This document shows positions 1 through 5,123 of a stretch of 5,123 nucleotides of DNA, piece after piece. The stretch's first letter is position 1, and each line of letters opens with the position of its first letter. A program made the translations under genes and the position numbers. The notes under the pieces are model-generated. The model did no database searches. It saw only the letters and a program-made list of their open reading frames with translations, and was not told the DNA's origin. The DNA comes from Clostridia bacterium. Its GTDB lineage: Bacteria; Bacillota; Clostridia; DUPQ01. The stretch covers positions 1-5,123 of the forward strand of contig JAUUZV010000175.1 in the NCBI GenBank assembly GCA_030592085.1. Reading direction: 5' to 3'.

Positions 1-61
1 TCCTACTACAAAGGTACGCTCGGGACTTTCACCCGTTAGAGTTCGCCCATGCTGGGCAAAC
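1..61 (-). mobile_element. Group II intron, 5' end (partial, probably class C)
   Basis: Read on the minus strand from 61 downward, the sequence begins GTTTGCCCAGCATGGGCGAA and continues with CTCTAACGGGTGAAAGTCCC, the typical opening of bacterial group II intron domain I (compare the GUGYG-CCC-GCAUGGG start and GGGUGAGAGUCCC block of class C introns). The first eight bases GTTTGCCC pair with GGGCGAAC around an AGCAT loop. The usual GUGCG start is GUUUG here, and the opposite strand is changed so that the stem is kept with one G-U pair. The intron follows directly after a terminator hairpin and its T run (minus strand), the preferred target of class C introns. Only the first 61 nt are in view, so the maturase/reverse transcriptase, domains II-VI and 3' end cannot be assessed. 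The group II assignment rests on recalled consensus; class C is inferred mainly from the insertion site. Confidence 0.8.
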
Positions 62-93
62 AAAAAGTGTAGAGTTTTTAAAACTCTACACTT
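62..93 (-). terminator. Intrinsic terminator, perfect 14-bp inverted repeat
   Basis: Bases 65-78 (AAGTGTAGAGTTTT) and 80-93 (AAAACTCTACACTT) are perfect inverted repeats separated by one base. On the minus strand the hairpin runs into five T residues (66-62) that end exactly where the group II intron starts at 61. On the plus strand it is followed by TTAATTTTTATT, so it may also work in that direction. It could once have served a gene now lying left of the intron, or a short minus-strand transcript starting near 141. Confidence 0.85.
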
Positions 94-100
94 AATTTTT

Positions 101-123
101 ATTGAAAACAATTTTTCAATTTT
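101..123 (+). repeat. Small AT-rich hairpin beside the terminator
   Basis: ATTGAAAA (101-108) and TTTTCAAT (113-120) form a perfect 8-bp stem with a 4-nt loop, followed on the plus strand by TTT. It could be a weak second terminator for plus-strand transcription, or a middle stem of the proposed minus-strand RNA. The stem has only one G-C pair, so it is weak and could be chance in AT-rich DNA. Confidence 0.4.
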
Positions 124-147
124 ACCCTAATTGCTCTTCGCAAACAA

Positions 148-156
148 ATTATAGCA
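148..156 (-). promoter_or_regulatory. Extended -10 promoter, minus strand
   Basis: The minus strand reads TGCTATAAT here, a perfect -10 hexamer (148-153) with the TG-n extension. No good -35 box is seen 16-18 bp upstream, but extended -10 promoters tolerate that. A transcript would start near 141 and run left into the terminator at 62-93. It is divergent from the promoter of the HTH gene. Confidence 0.45.
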
Positions 157-190
157 GATTAAAAAACTAGAAAAGTCTTTTTCGTTGGAT

Positions 191-220
191 TTCACGGTTA
201 GTTGTTGACAATTTCGTGAA
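191..220 (+). promoter_or_regulatory. Inverted repeat around the -35 box, possible operator
   Basis: TTCACG (191-196) and CGTGAA (215-220) are perfect 6-bp inverted repeats whose centre lies in the TTGACA box at 205-210. The centres of the half-sites are 24 bp apart, about two helical turns, as expected for a dimeric or tetrameric repressor. The downstream gene encodes an HTH protein, so autoregulation is a natural guess. There is no direct evidence for binding. Confidence 0.35.
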
Positions 221-233
221 CATTTGATAGAGT
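205..233 (+). promoter_or_regulatory. Sigma-70/SigA-type promoter of the HTH gene
   Basis: A consensus -35 box TTGACA (205-210) is followed after 17 bp by TAGAGT (228-233), four of six matches to the -10 consensus. Transcription would start near 240 and give a leader of about 16 nt, just enough for the ribosome site GGAG at 244-247, eight bases before the ATG at 256. Confidence 0.7.
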
Positions 234-255
234 TTCTTTAGATGGAGTATAGATT

Positions 256-1743
256 ATGGATAATTTTCAACATAAAGAATTAAGTTATGTAATGGAATTA
301 CTTAATATATCTGGTCAAAAATTAGCTGATAACTTAATGGTTAGTCGTTCATTAGTGAGTAAATGGAAAAATGGCAAGTTGCCTTTTAATCCTTCCATAT
401 ATCATTTTGAAAATGTTATTGATGCAATTATTAAAATTAATAATAAACAACAAGCAAAAATCTTAGAACGATTTATTGAGCAATTACTTCCAAATATTAA
501 TAAAAGTAATAAAAACTGGATGCAAGAATATCTGCGATTGTGGTTAGCTGGTAACTTAGATGTAAAAGAAGCAATTGAGCAAATTGATAGTGATCCCTCT
601 TTATATAATACTAATATAAAAGTATATCAAGGCAATCAAGGTAAACGAGATGCTTTCACTGATTTTTTTAATTATTTACAATCATTACCTCCTGGTCAGG
701 AAATTTTGTTTTCTGATATGGAAGATATGAGTTGGTTATTTGAGAATAAACAATTTATGCTTTACTGGAAAAAAATGATGATATCTGCTATTAAGAACAA
801 TCATAAATTAAACATTGTACATAATACAGGAAGAGATATAACTAGTATTACAAAAATAGTTTTTTCTTGGTTACCATTATATTTTTCTGGTAATATACAG
901 TCACATTTTTATCCTACTGTTGATTATAATCTAACACCACCAACTACTTATATTATTAAAGGTCACTTAGCACTAATGAGTCTATGTCCTTTAGATAATC
1001 ATAAAGATCGCTATACTACAATTTATAAAGATCCACTAAGTGTTAAACAGATGGAAAAAATATTTAAAGCTCGTTATGAAAAAAGTGAAGTTTTAGTAGA
1101 AGTGTTTGATTCTTCTAAATCAAGTTTAGAAAAATTAACAAAAAAAATTATAACTGCTGGTAGGCGACTTGATGATATTTATGCATATGTACCTACACCT
1201 GTTTATTCAACAATGAATCATGAAACTTTACTTGCGGTATTAAATGAAAATAACTTACCATCATCAGTAATTGACATGGCCATGACTATTCATCATGAAT
1301 TTCATGTAGCATTTATTAAAAATATTAAAAAATATAATTGTCGTCAATTCCATGATATTGATACCATAAGAAACTACATGGAAAATAGTGAGTCTATTTG
1401 CCTTGAATTAAGTAGTCTTACACGGTCTCCTGTTATTGTATCTAATAAGTTATTTAAAAAACATATGGAATATATTATTGAATTATTAGATACTTATCCA
1501 AGATTTCAAATTGCCCTTATTCCCTTTGAGACAACACCTGTTCCATCTAATACTAATGTTTGGGTTAAACAAAATTGTCTTATTTATGCATACCCTCAGA
1601 CTGGTGGGCGTGCAGTAGCACTAAGCACTGAGTCTATGACTGTTTATGGTTTCTATGAGAAATTAGATCAATTGTGGACAAATACACCACTTGTGAATAA
1701 GGATGTTAATTGGGTAAAAGAACAATTCAGAAAATTGCTGTAA
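256..1743 (+). CDS. XRE-type HTH protein with large uncharacterised C-terminal region
   Basis: The product is 495 aa. Residues 8-45 form a Cro/C1-type helix-turn-helix (LADNLMVSRSLVSKWKNGK at 23-41 covers the helix-turn-recognition helix pair), so it probably binds DNA in the cytoplasm. The rest, residues 50-495, is mostly helical and hydrophilic, has no membrane span or signal peptide, and carries no domain I can name. Notable patches are HNTGRDI (189-195) followed by WLPLYFSG (205-212), and the histidine-rich IHHEFH (345-350). The WLPLY patch loosely recalls large uncharacterised HTH proteins of clostridia, from memory only. It is longer than the RRNPP peptide-sensing regulators (about 300 aa), and I see no clear TPR pattern. 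The start is supported by GGAG at 244-247 and a strong promoter. The 3' end overlaps the convergent transporter gene by 17 bp. Likely a regulator; ligand and targets unknown. Confidence 0.75.
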   Translation: MDNFQHKELSYVMELLNISGQKLADNLMVSRSLVSKWKNGKLPFNPSIYHFENVIDAIIKINNKQQAKILERFIEQLLPNINKSNKNWMQEYLRLWLAGNLDVKEAIEQIDSDPSLYNTNIKVYQGNQGKRDAFTDFFNYLQSLPPGQEILFSDMEDMSWLFENKQFMLYWKKMMISAIKNNHKLNIVHNTGRDITSITKIVFSWLPLYFSGNIQSHFYPTVDYNLTPPTTYIIKGHLALMSLCPLDNHKDRYTTIYKDPLSVKQMEKIFKARYEKSEVLVEVFDSSKSSLEKLTKKIITAGRRLDDIYAYVPTPVYSTMNHETLLAVLNENNLPSSVIDMAMTIHHEFHVAFIKNIKKYNCRQFHDIDTIRNYMENSESICLELSSLTRSPVIVSNKLFKKHMEYIIELLDTYPRFQIALIPFETTPVPSNTNVWVKQNCLIYAYPQTGGRAVALSTESMTVYGFYEKLDQLWTNTPLVNKDVNWVKEQFRKLL

Positions 1744-2191
1744 AAGTTAATCCAAGAAATATGAAATCAATTAACACAAATATAATAAAGAGAACTTTAT
1801 TAGTTTCCATAGCGCCTATTGTCCTATACAAAGTAAATATTAAATAACCAACATATGCAAATCCTAGTTGAGTTGTATCAATGTTAGCTAAAATACTAGC
1901 ACCAAATACACCATTTTGTATTAACCAAGTAAATCCAATTGCAAACCAGAAAAATGCATATCCGCCAAAAGCTGTTGTACCAAATGTATTTCCTTTTTTA
2001 GAATCATTAATACAAGCAAATAACTGTGCAAAAGCTCCTAAAAAGATTGCCCAAGGTACAACTAAGGATACTCCACTTGTCAATCCTAGTTTCACAGATG
2101 ATGCTACTAAAGTAACCATTGCTAATCCAAATAGTCCTAACGCTGATGGGTCAGCATTGGTAATTTTTATCTCTGTTGGTTGATTATTCAT
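1727..2191 (-). CDS. SatP/YaaH (GPR1/FUN34) family acetate transporter, C-terminally short
   Basis: The product is 154 aa, a membrane protein of the acetate/succinate uptake (AceTr) family. The family N-terminal signature is present as ADPSALGL (13-20, usually NPAPLGL), and the conserved loop KGNTFGTTAFGGYAFFW (66-82) is nearly identical to the E. coli SatP region. Hydrophobic segments lie at about 17-37, 43-61, 75-92, 106-125 and 132-153. Family members are around 180-200 aa with six helices; this one stops where helix six should begin, in sequence shared with the 3' end of the HTH gene. It may be non-functional. The start at 2191 is chosen because GGAGG (2200-2204) lies 8 nt upstream; an in-frame ATG at 2251 would add 20 hydrophilic residues and has no ribosome site. 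Native function would be proton- or cation-coupled uptake of acetate-like acids, with hexameric assembly known for the family. Confidence 0.8.
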   Translation of the reverse strand: MNNQPTEIKITNADPSALGLFGLAMVTLVASSVKLGLTSGVSLVVPWAIFLGAFAQLFACINDSKKGNTFGTTAFGGYAFFWFAIGFTWLIQNGVFGASILANIDTTQLGFAYVGYLIFTLYRTIGAMETNKVLFIIFVLIDFIFLGLTFTAIF

Positions 2192-2215
2192 ATATTTTTC
2201 CTCCGAATTTCCACA

Positions 2216-2221
2216 ATTATA
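2216..2221 (-). promoter_or_regulatory. Possible -10 box of the SatP-like gene
   Basis: The minus strand carries a perfect TATAAT here, which would place the transcript start about 18 nt upstream of the ATG and leave the GGAGG site intact. A perfect TTGACA lies further upstream (2246-2251), but the spacing of 24 bp is too long for the two to act together. The -35 at normal spacing is weak (TACAAA), so the call is tentative. Confidence 0.4.
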
Positions 2222-2358
2222 GGTGTACATTAAATCGATTTGTATTGTCAATGAGTTATGATACTTTTTTAATCCTTTTTTGCTAAAATTATGTGTATAT
2301 CTATCGTAGTAATATTTTCTATAATTATATTGTATAGTTAGTGATATGTGAGGAATTT

Positions 2359-2382
2359 ATGCATAAAAAAATAAACCGATAA
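2359..2382 (+). other. Orphan gene start: ribosome site plus 7-codon reading frame
   Basis: GTGAGGAA (2347-2354) is a good ribosome site placed correctly before an ATG at 2359, but the frame encodes only MHKKINR before TAA at 2380-2382. It runs into the kinase remnant in a different frame. The simplest reading is that this is the genuine start of a gene, perhaps the kinase itself, whose middle was deleted. It could also be chance. Confidence 0.35.
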
Positions 2383-2588
2383 TGGTTCAAGATTTCGGAA
2401 ATGGTATACCATAAAGTATTAAAGAACATGTTTTCGAACCATTTTTCACTTCAAAAGGTCGCGATAGAGGAACTGGTTTAGGACTTTCTATTAGTTATAA
2501 TATTGTGAAAGCCCATGGTGGTGAAATAACTTTTGAAACAAAAAAAGGCAAGTATACTAAGTTTTTTGTAGAAATTCCCTTAAAATAA
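2367..2588 (+). pseudogene. Histidine kinase HATPase_c domain remnant
   Basis: Translation from 2367 gives the C-terminal half of a histidine-kinase ATP-binding domain: VQDFGNGIP (G1 box, usually DNGxGIP), then an in-frame TAA at 2412-2414 directly after the proline, then HVFEPFFTSK (F box), GTGLGLSISYNIVKAHGGEI (G2 box and following helix) and an end at TAA 2586-2588. The sensor, dimerisation helix with the phosphorylated histidine, and N box are all absent. An in-frame stop also sits just upstream (2364-2366), so the fragment cannot be read through. The TAA replaces what is normally a polar codon such as GAA or CAA, a one-base change. The C-terminal 58 residues after the stop are otherwise well conserved, which suggests recent inactivation. 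It lies 14 bp before the organophosphate-type transporter, so it was probably the sensor kinase controlling that transporter (inference from Uhp/Pgt-type loci). Confidence 0.85.
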
Positions 2589-2602
2589 GATATACTAAAT
2601 AA

Positions 2603-3682
2603 ATGAAAAATCACGAACATCCTTTAATTCAAAAGAAAATTTTCATATTATGCTTTATAGCATATACTTTAGCATATGTCGGCAGAGTCAACTTATCAAT
2701 TGCCTTACCTATTATGGAGCAATCTGGACAATTTAATGTATCACTTTTAGGAATAATTGGTACTGCATTTTTCTGGGTTTATGCTGTTGGTCAATTAATT
2801 AATGGTCGCTTAGGTGATAAAATCCGATTAGATCTATTTATATTTACTGGTTTGTTTGTGTCATCTATTTGTAATATTTTATTTGGCTTCACAACTATAA
2901 CTTCTCTTTTAATAATACTTTGGGCAATAAATGGTCTATTCCAGTCAATGCTTTGGGGACCTATAATGAGGATCATCTCAAGGGTCTATCCTGAAGAAAA
3001 ACGAAAAAATGCGGGTTTAGGAATGTTCGCTGCATGCATACTTGGTTACTTACTTGTATACTTAGGTCTCACTCAAGTATTAGATAATTCTTATCAATAT
3101 GCTTTTATTATTCCAGGTATACTATTATTTGTTTTTTCATTTATTTGGCTAATATCTAATAAAAAGATGAATGTTGTTAAGCATATTGAAAAATCTCCCA
3201 CAAGTTATAAAAAATTACTTGGTGAAAAAGTTGTTATTTTATTAGTTATCTTTTGTATTCCATTGGGATTTTTAAGAGAAGGTGTTCTTTTATTTACTCC
3301 TCTATACTTAGTTAAAACATTTGATATTCCCCTTCAGGTTATTATGAGTCAAGCTATTCTTATTCCCCTATTTAATTTTGGTGGTGTTTTAATAGCACGA
3401 TATTTAAGTCAAAAAATAACTAACATCCATCGTGTAATTGCCATAATGTTTGTAATGGGTTTATTAAGTTTAGTTAGTATTTTTATCTTTGCAAAAGTTA
3501 ATCTCACACTTGCAATTCTTCTAATTAGTATATGTTCAGCTAGTTTTTATGGAACAACCTCGCTTATAACCTCCACTATTCCAATTAGGCATAAACATAC
3601 TTCTACTCTTGCAGGCTTACTTGATTTCTTTATTTACTTTGGTGCAGGCTTATCGGGGTTTGCTATCATATTAATTTCATAA
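2603..3682 (+). CDS. MFS transporter, organophosphate:phosphate antiporter-like, lacking last helix
   Basis: The product is 359 aa with 11 predictable membrane helices (about 12-36, 48-68, 78-96, 101-126, 138-160, 164-184, 209-236, 243-268, 276-296, 300-326, 335-358). The pattern resembles GlpT/UhpT proteins: YVGRVNLSIALP (25-36) holds an arginine matching GlpT Arg45, GFLREGVLLFTPLYL (222-236) holds one matching GlpT Arg269, and GRLGDK (68-73) is the MFS loop 2-3 motif. NGLFQSMLWGP (110-120) matches the family's NGxxQGxGWP region in part. The two arginines bind the phosphate group in GlpT, so the ancestral substrate was probably an organic phosphate, exchanged for inorganic phosphate at the inner membrane. 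Family members are usually 430-460 aa; helix 12 and the C-terminal tail are missing. No Shine-Dalgarno site precedes the ATG, which lies 14 bp after the kinase remnant, so translation may once have been coupled. Possibly a pseudogene. Confidence 0.75.
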   Translation: MKNHEHPLIQKKIFILCFIAYTLAYVGRVNLSIALPIMEQSGQFNVSLLGIIGTAFFWVYAVGQLINGRLGDKIRLDLFIFTGLFVSSICNILFGFTTITSLLIILWAINGLFQSMLWGPIMRIISRVYPEEKRKNAGLGMFAACILGYLLVYLGLTQVLDNSYQYAFIIPGILLFVFSFIWLISNKKMNVVKHIEKSPTSYKKLLGEKVVILLVIFCIPLGFLREGVLLFTPLYLVKTFDIPLQVIMSQAILIPLFNFGGVLIARYLSQKITNIHRVIAIMFVMGLLSLVSIFIFAKVNLTLAILLISICSASFYGTTSLITSTIPIRHKHTSTLAGLLDFFIYFGAGLSGFAIILIS

Positions 3683-3694
3683 TTATAATATAAC

Positions 3695-3723
3695 TTGTAT
3701 TCATTAATAATTTATGCTATTGT
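3695..3723 (+). promoter_or_regulatory. Promoter of the pheB-hom operon, extended -10
   Basis: TTGTAT (3695-3700), then 17 bp, then TATTGT (3718-3723) preceded by TGC, giving an extended -10 element. The start would fall near 3730, about 30 nt before the ATG at 3761. No terminator separates it from the transporter gene upstream, so some readthrough is possible. No T-box or other riboswitch fits in the short leader. Confidence 0.5.
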
Positions 3724-3739
3724 ATATTGTAAATATACA
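3721..3739 (+). promoter_or_regulatory. 19-bp dyad overlapping the -10 box and start site
   Basis: TGTATATT (3721-3728) and AATATACA (3732-3739) are perfect 8-bp inverted repeats with a 3-bp gap (GTA). The dyad overlaps the end of the -10 box and the expected start site, where a repressor would block transcription. A further TTGTATAT copy follows at 3741-3748. It is AT-rich, so chance is a real alternative. Confidence 0.35.
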
Positions 3740-3760
3740 TTTGTATATATGGAGCGTACA

Positions 3761-4201
3761 ATGAATAAAAAGAAATTATATATTATTTCAGAAGACATCT
3801 TAACAGATGCCATGAGAAAAACAATACTTGCTAAAGAATTATTAGAAACAAATCAAGCTAAAAGTATTTCTCATGTTATTAGTCTAGTTGATATTAGTCG
3901 TGGTACTTTCTATAAGTATAAAGACGATATACATAAGGTGGCATCTAGTGTAACTGATATTGTTAGTATTATGTTATTACTAGAAAATCATTCAGGAGTT
4001 TTATCTCATGTTATTACACAGATTTCAAATAGCCACGCAAATATTCTAACAATTAATCAAGAAATCCCACTAGGTAATAAAGCAAGAGTTTCAATATACA
4101 TTGAAACAAAAAACATGGAGAATGAAATATTAGAATTACTTGATTTATTACAGTCTCTTGATGGAGTTCTTAATGTAGAATTTGCTGACGGGGGTAAATA
4201 G
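3761..4201 (+). CDS. ACT domain-containing protein, PheB/UPF0735 family
   Basis: The product is 146 aa, close to the usual 145-150 aa for this family. Residues 34-58 (SISHVISLVDISRGTFYKYKDDI) look like a small helix-turn-helix, and residues 70-143 form an ACT domain, a ligand-binding fold that senses amino acids. Within it, LENHSGVLSHVITQIS (74-89) is the strand-helix with the usual glycine-containing ligand loop. PheB proteins are often encoded beside phenylalanine or homoserine pathway genes; their exact role is not settled. The ATG at 3761 is chosen because GGAG (3751-3754) lies 6 nt upstream; the longer reading from TTG at 3695 would start inside the promoter and encode an unrelated hydrophobic leader. 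The stop is 1 bp before the hom start, so the two are co-transcribed, and this protein is a plausible amino-acid sensor for the pathway (inference). Confidence 0.88.
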   Translation: MNKKKLYIISEDILTDAMRKTILAKELLETNQAKSISHVISLVDISRGTFYKYKDDIHKVASSVTDIVSIMLLLENHSGVLSHVITQISNSHANILTINQEIPLGNKARVSIYIETKNMENEILELLDLLQSLDGVLNVEFADGGK

Positions 4202-4202
4202 T

Positions 4203-5123
4203 ATGAGAATAATCAATGTGGGAATAATTGGATTAGGAACTGTAGGTAATGGCGTTTTAACGTTGCTACATCGTAATAGTGAACTTATTAAACAAAGGAC
4301 TAATTGTGAAATAGTAATTAAATCAATATTAGTTAATAATCTATTAAAGAACCGTAAATTAATAGATTCATCATATCAATCACTTATAACTGATAAACCA
4401 AATGTTCTATTTAGTAACATAGATATTTTAATTGAAGTTATGGGAACTATTGATTTGGCCAAAGAATATATTGAATATGCCTTAAAAAACAAAATCCATG
4501 TTATTACTGCCAATAAAGATTTAATTGCTTTACATGGCGGTTGGTTACTTGATATGGCCAAAGAAAATCAAGTATCACTACTATTTGAAGCTTCTGTTTG
4601 TGGAGGAATTCCAATTATTGATATGATTAGAAATTCTTTTCAAGGAAATCATATAGAAAGTATATTAGGAATATTAAATGGAACAACAAATTTCATATTA
4701 ACATTAATGGAAAAAGAAAATAAATCATTTAAAGATGCTTTGGAAATTGCAAAAGAATTAGGCTATGCAGAAAGTGATCCAGTCAATGATATAGAAGGTT
4801 ACGATGCTGCTAGAAAAATTGCTATTTTAGCTTCAATGGCTTTTAATACACGTGTTCCAATTGACGATGTTCATGTTGAAGGTATTTCAAAAATATCACT
4901 TCAAGATATTACATATGCTAAAGAATTAGGATATAAAATTAAATTACTCGGTATGGCAAAAGAAAAAGATGGGTTTATTAAAGTACAAGTAAATCCTGTA
5001 TTTATTCCCCTTACCCATCCTTTAGCAAATATTAATGATGTATTTAATGGTATTTACTTAGAAGGTGATTTTTTAGGGTCTTCAATGGTATATGGCCATG
5101 GAGCTGGAGCTTTTCCTACAGCA
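4203..5123 (+). CDS. hom: Homoserine dehydrogenase, 3' end outside the window
   Basis: The first 307 codons are open to the window edge. The enzyme reduces aspartate-4-semialdehyde to homoserine with NAD(P)H in the cytoplasm, the branch point to threonine and methionine. Visible features are the nucleotide-binding GLGTVG (10-15), ITANKDLIA (101-109), EASVCGGIPII (129-139), ILNGTTNFIL (157-166) and GYAESDPVNDIEGYDAARK (187-205). The residues matching yeast Hom6 Lys117, Glu208, Asp219 and Lys223 are Lys105, Glu190, Asp201 and Lys205, with identical spacing among the last three, so it should be active. Full-length homologues are about 400-430 aa; a C-terminal ACT domain for threonine feedback would lie beyond the edge and cannot be judged. 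The start is supported by GGGGG (4190-4194), 8 nt upstream and inside the end of the pheB gene, suggesting coupled translation. Homoserine kinase or threonine synthase often follow in such operons. Confidence 0.95.
   Translation, partial: MRIINVGIIGLGTVGNGVLTLLHRNSELIKQRTNCEIVIKSILVNNLLKNRKLIDSSYQSLITDKPNVLFSNIDILIEVMGTIDLAKEYIEYALKNKIHVITANKDLIALHGGWLLDMAKENQVSLLFEASVCGGIPIIDMIRNSFQGNHIESILGILNGTTNFILTLMEKENKSFKDALEIAKELGYAESDPVNDIEGYDAARKIAILASMAFNTRVPIDDVHVEGISKISLQDITYAKELGYKIKLLGMAKEKDGFIKVQVNPVFIPLTHPLANINDVFNGIYLEGDFLGSSMVYGHGAGAFPTA

Larger units (their letters stand above)
62..141 (-). ncRNA. Candidate small RNA of about 80 nt (hypothetical)
   Basis: On the minus strand an extended -10 promoter is followed about 6 nt later by roughly 80 nt that end at a strong intrinsic terminator. 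No start codon with a ribosome site is visible in it. The predicted transcript would hold three stems: a short TTGC/GCAA hairpin near its 5' end (131-143), the 8-bp stem at 101-120, and the 14-bp terminator stem at 65-93. I do not recognise an Rfam family. It could instead be the leader (attenuator) of a gene displaced by the intron, or a leftover gene end. It is inferred only from promoter and terminator spacing. Confidence 0.3.

Noticed and set aside
1..255. CRISPR array or tRNA in the left end
   Set aside because: No regularly spaced direct repeats and no cloverleaf with a T-loop were seen; the structured DNA is explained by the intron and terminator.
1881..2183. 100-aa plus-strand open frame inside the SatP-like gene
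   Set aside because: It is antisense to a gene with clear family motifs, has no ribosome site and no recognisable protein pattern.
2246..2251. Perfect TTGACA on the minus strand upstream of the SatP-like gene
   Set aside because: It is 24 bp from the TATAAT at 2216-2221 and has no good -10 at normal spacing, so it was not called as a -35 box.
2401..2412. 12-bp palindrome ATGGTATACCAT in the kinase remnant
   Set aside because: It is the natural result of codons for the conserved Gly-Ile-Pro of the G1 box and has no regulatory context.
2791..2976. 61-aa minus-strand open frame inside the MFS gene
   Set aside because: Shadow of the transporter coding frame; no ribosome site or motif.
3695..3760. 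Longer pheB start at TTG 3695
   Set aside because: It would begin in the -35 box, has no ribosome site and adds residues absent from the family; ATG 3761 has a proper GGAG site.
3683..3760. T-box or amino-acid riboswitch before pheB-hom
   Set aside because: The gap is only 78 bp, shows no T-box motif or terminator, and holds a normal promoter instead.
4376..4561. 61-aa minus-strand open frame inside hom
   Set aside because: Antisense to a well-conserved dehydrogenase region; no independent signal.

Overview
The window is AT-rich throughout, with Shine-Dalgarno sites of the GGAGG type, strong TTGACA/TATAAT-like promoters, a group II intron of bacterial type and a pheB-hom gene pair. This fits a low-GC Bacillota (Firmicutes) chromosome, possibly a clostridial or Negativicutes lineage. 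Nothing in view fixes the genus.

Layout from left to right. Positions 1-61 are the 5' end of a group II intron on the minus strand, cut by the window edge. It abuts a perfect 14-bp terminator hairpin (65-93), which is the site preferred by class C (IIC) introns. Upstream of that hairpin on the minus strand is an extended -10 promoter, so a short RNA of about 80 nt can be proposed. Facing it on the plus strand is a promoter with an inverted repeat around its -35 box, driving a 495-aa protein with an N-terminal XRE-type helix-turn-helix and a large unassigned C-terminal part (256-1743). Tail-to-tail with this gene, overlapping by 17 bp, is a minus-strand SatP/YaaH (GPR1/FUN34) acetate-transporter-like gene that stops before its last membrane helix (1727-2191).

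The middle part looks like a decayed transport locus. A histidine-kinase ATPase-domain remnant with an in-frame stop (2367-2588) lies 14 bp upstream of an MFS gene of organophosphate:phosphate antiporter type (2603-3682). The MFS gene keeps both substrate-binding arginines but has no clear ribosome binding site and lacks the twelfth helix. Kinase plus organophosphate transporter recalls the Uhp and Pgt systems, so this may be the remains of a regulated sugar-phosphate or phosphoglycerate uptake locus (inference).

The right part is ordinary amino-acid metabolism. An ACT-domain PheB/UPF0735 protein (3761-4201) has its own extended -10 promoter and an overlapping dyad. It is followed after 1 bp by homoserine dehydrogenase (4203 to the window end, incomplete), with all catalytic residues visible. 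These two form an operon for the branch point to threonine and methionine.

No clearly new defence or mobile system is visible. The items most worth following are the intron/terminator/small-RNA junction, the large HTH protein with its putative operator, and the run of truncated genes between about 1727 and 3682.
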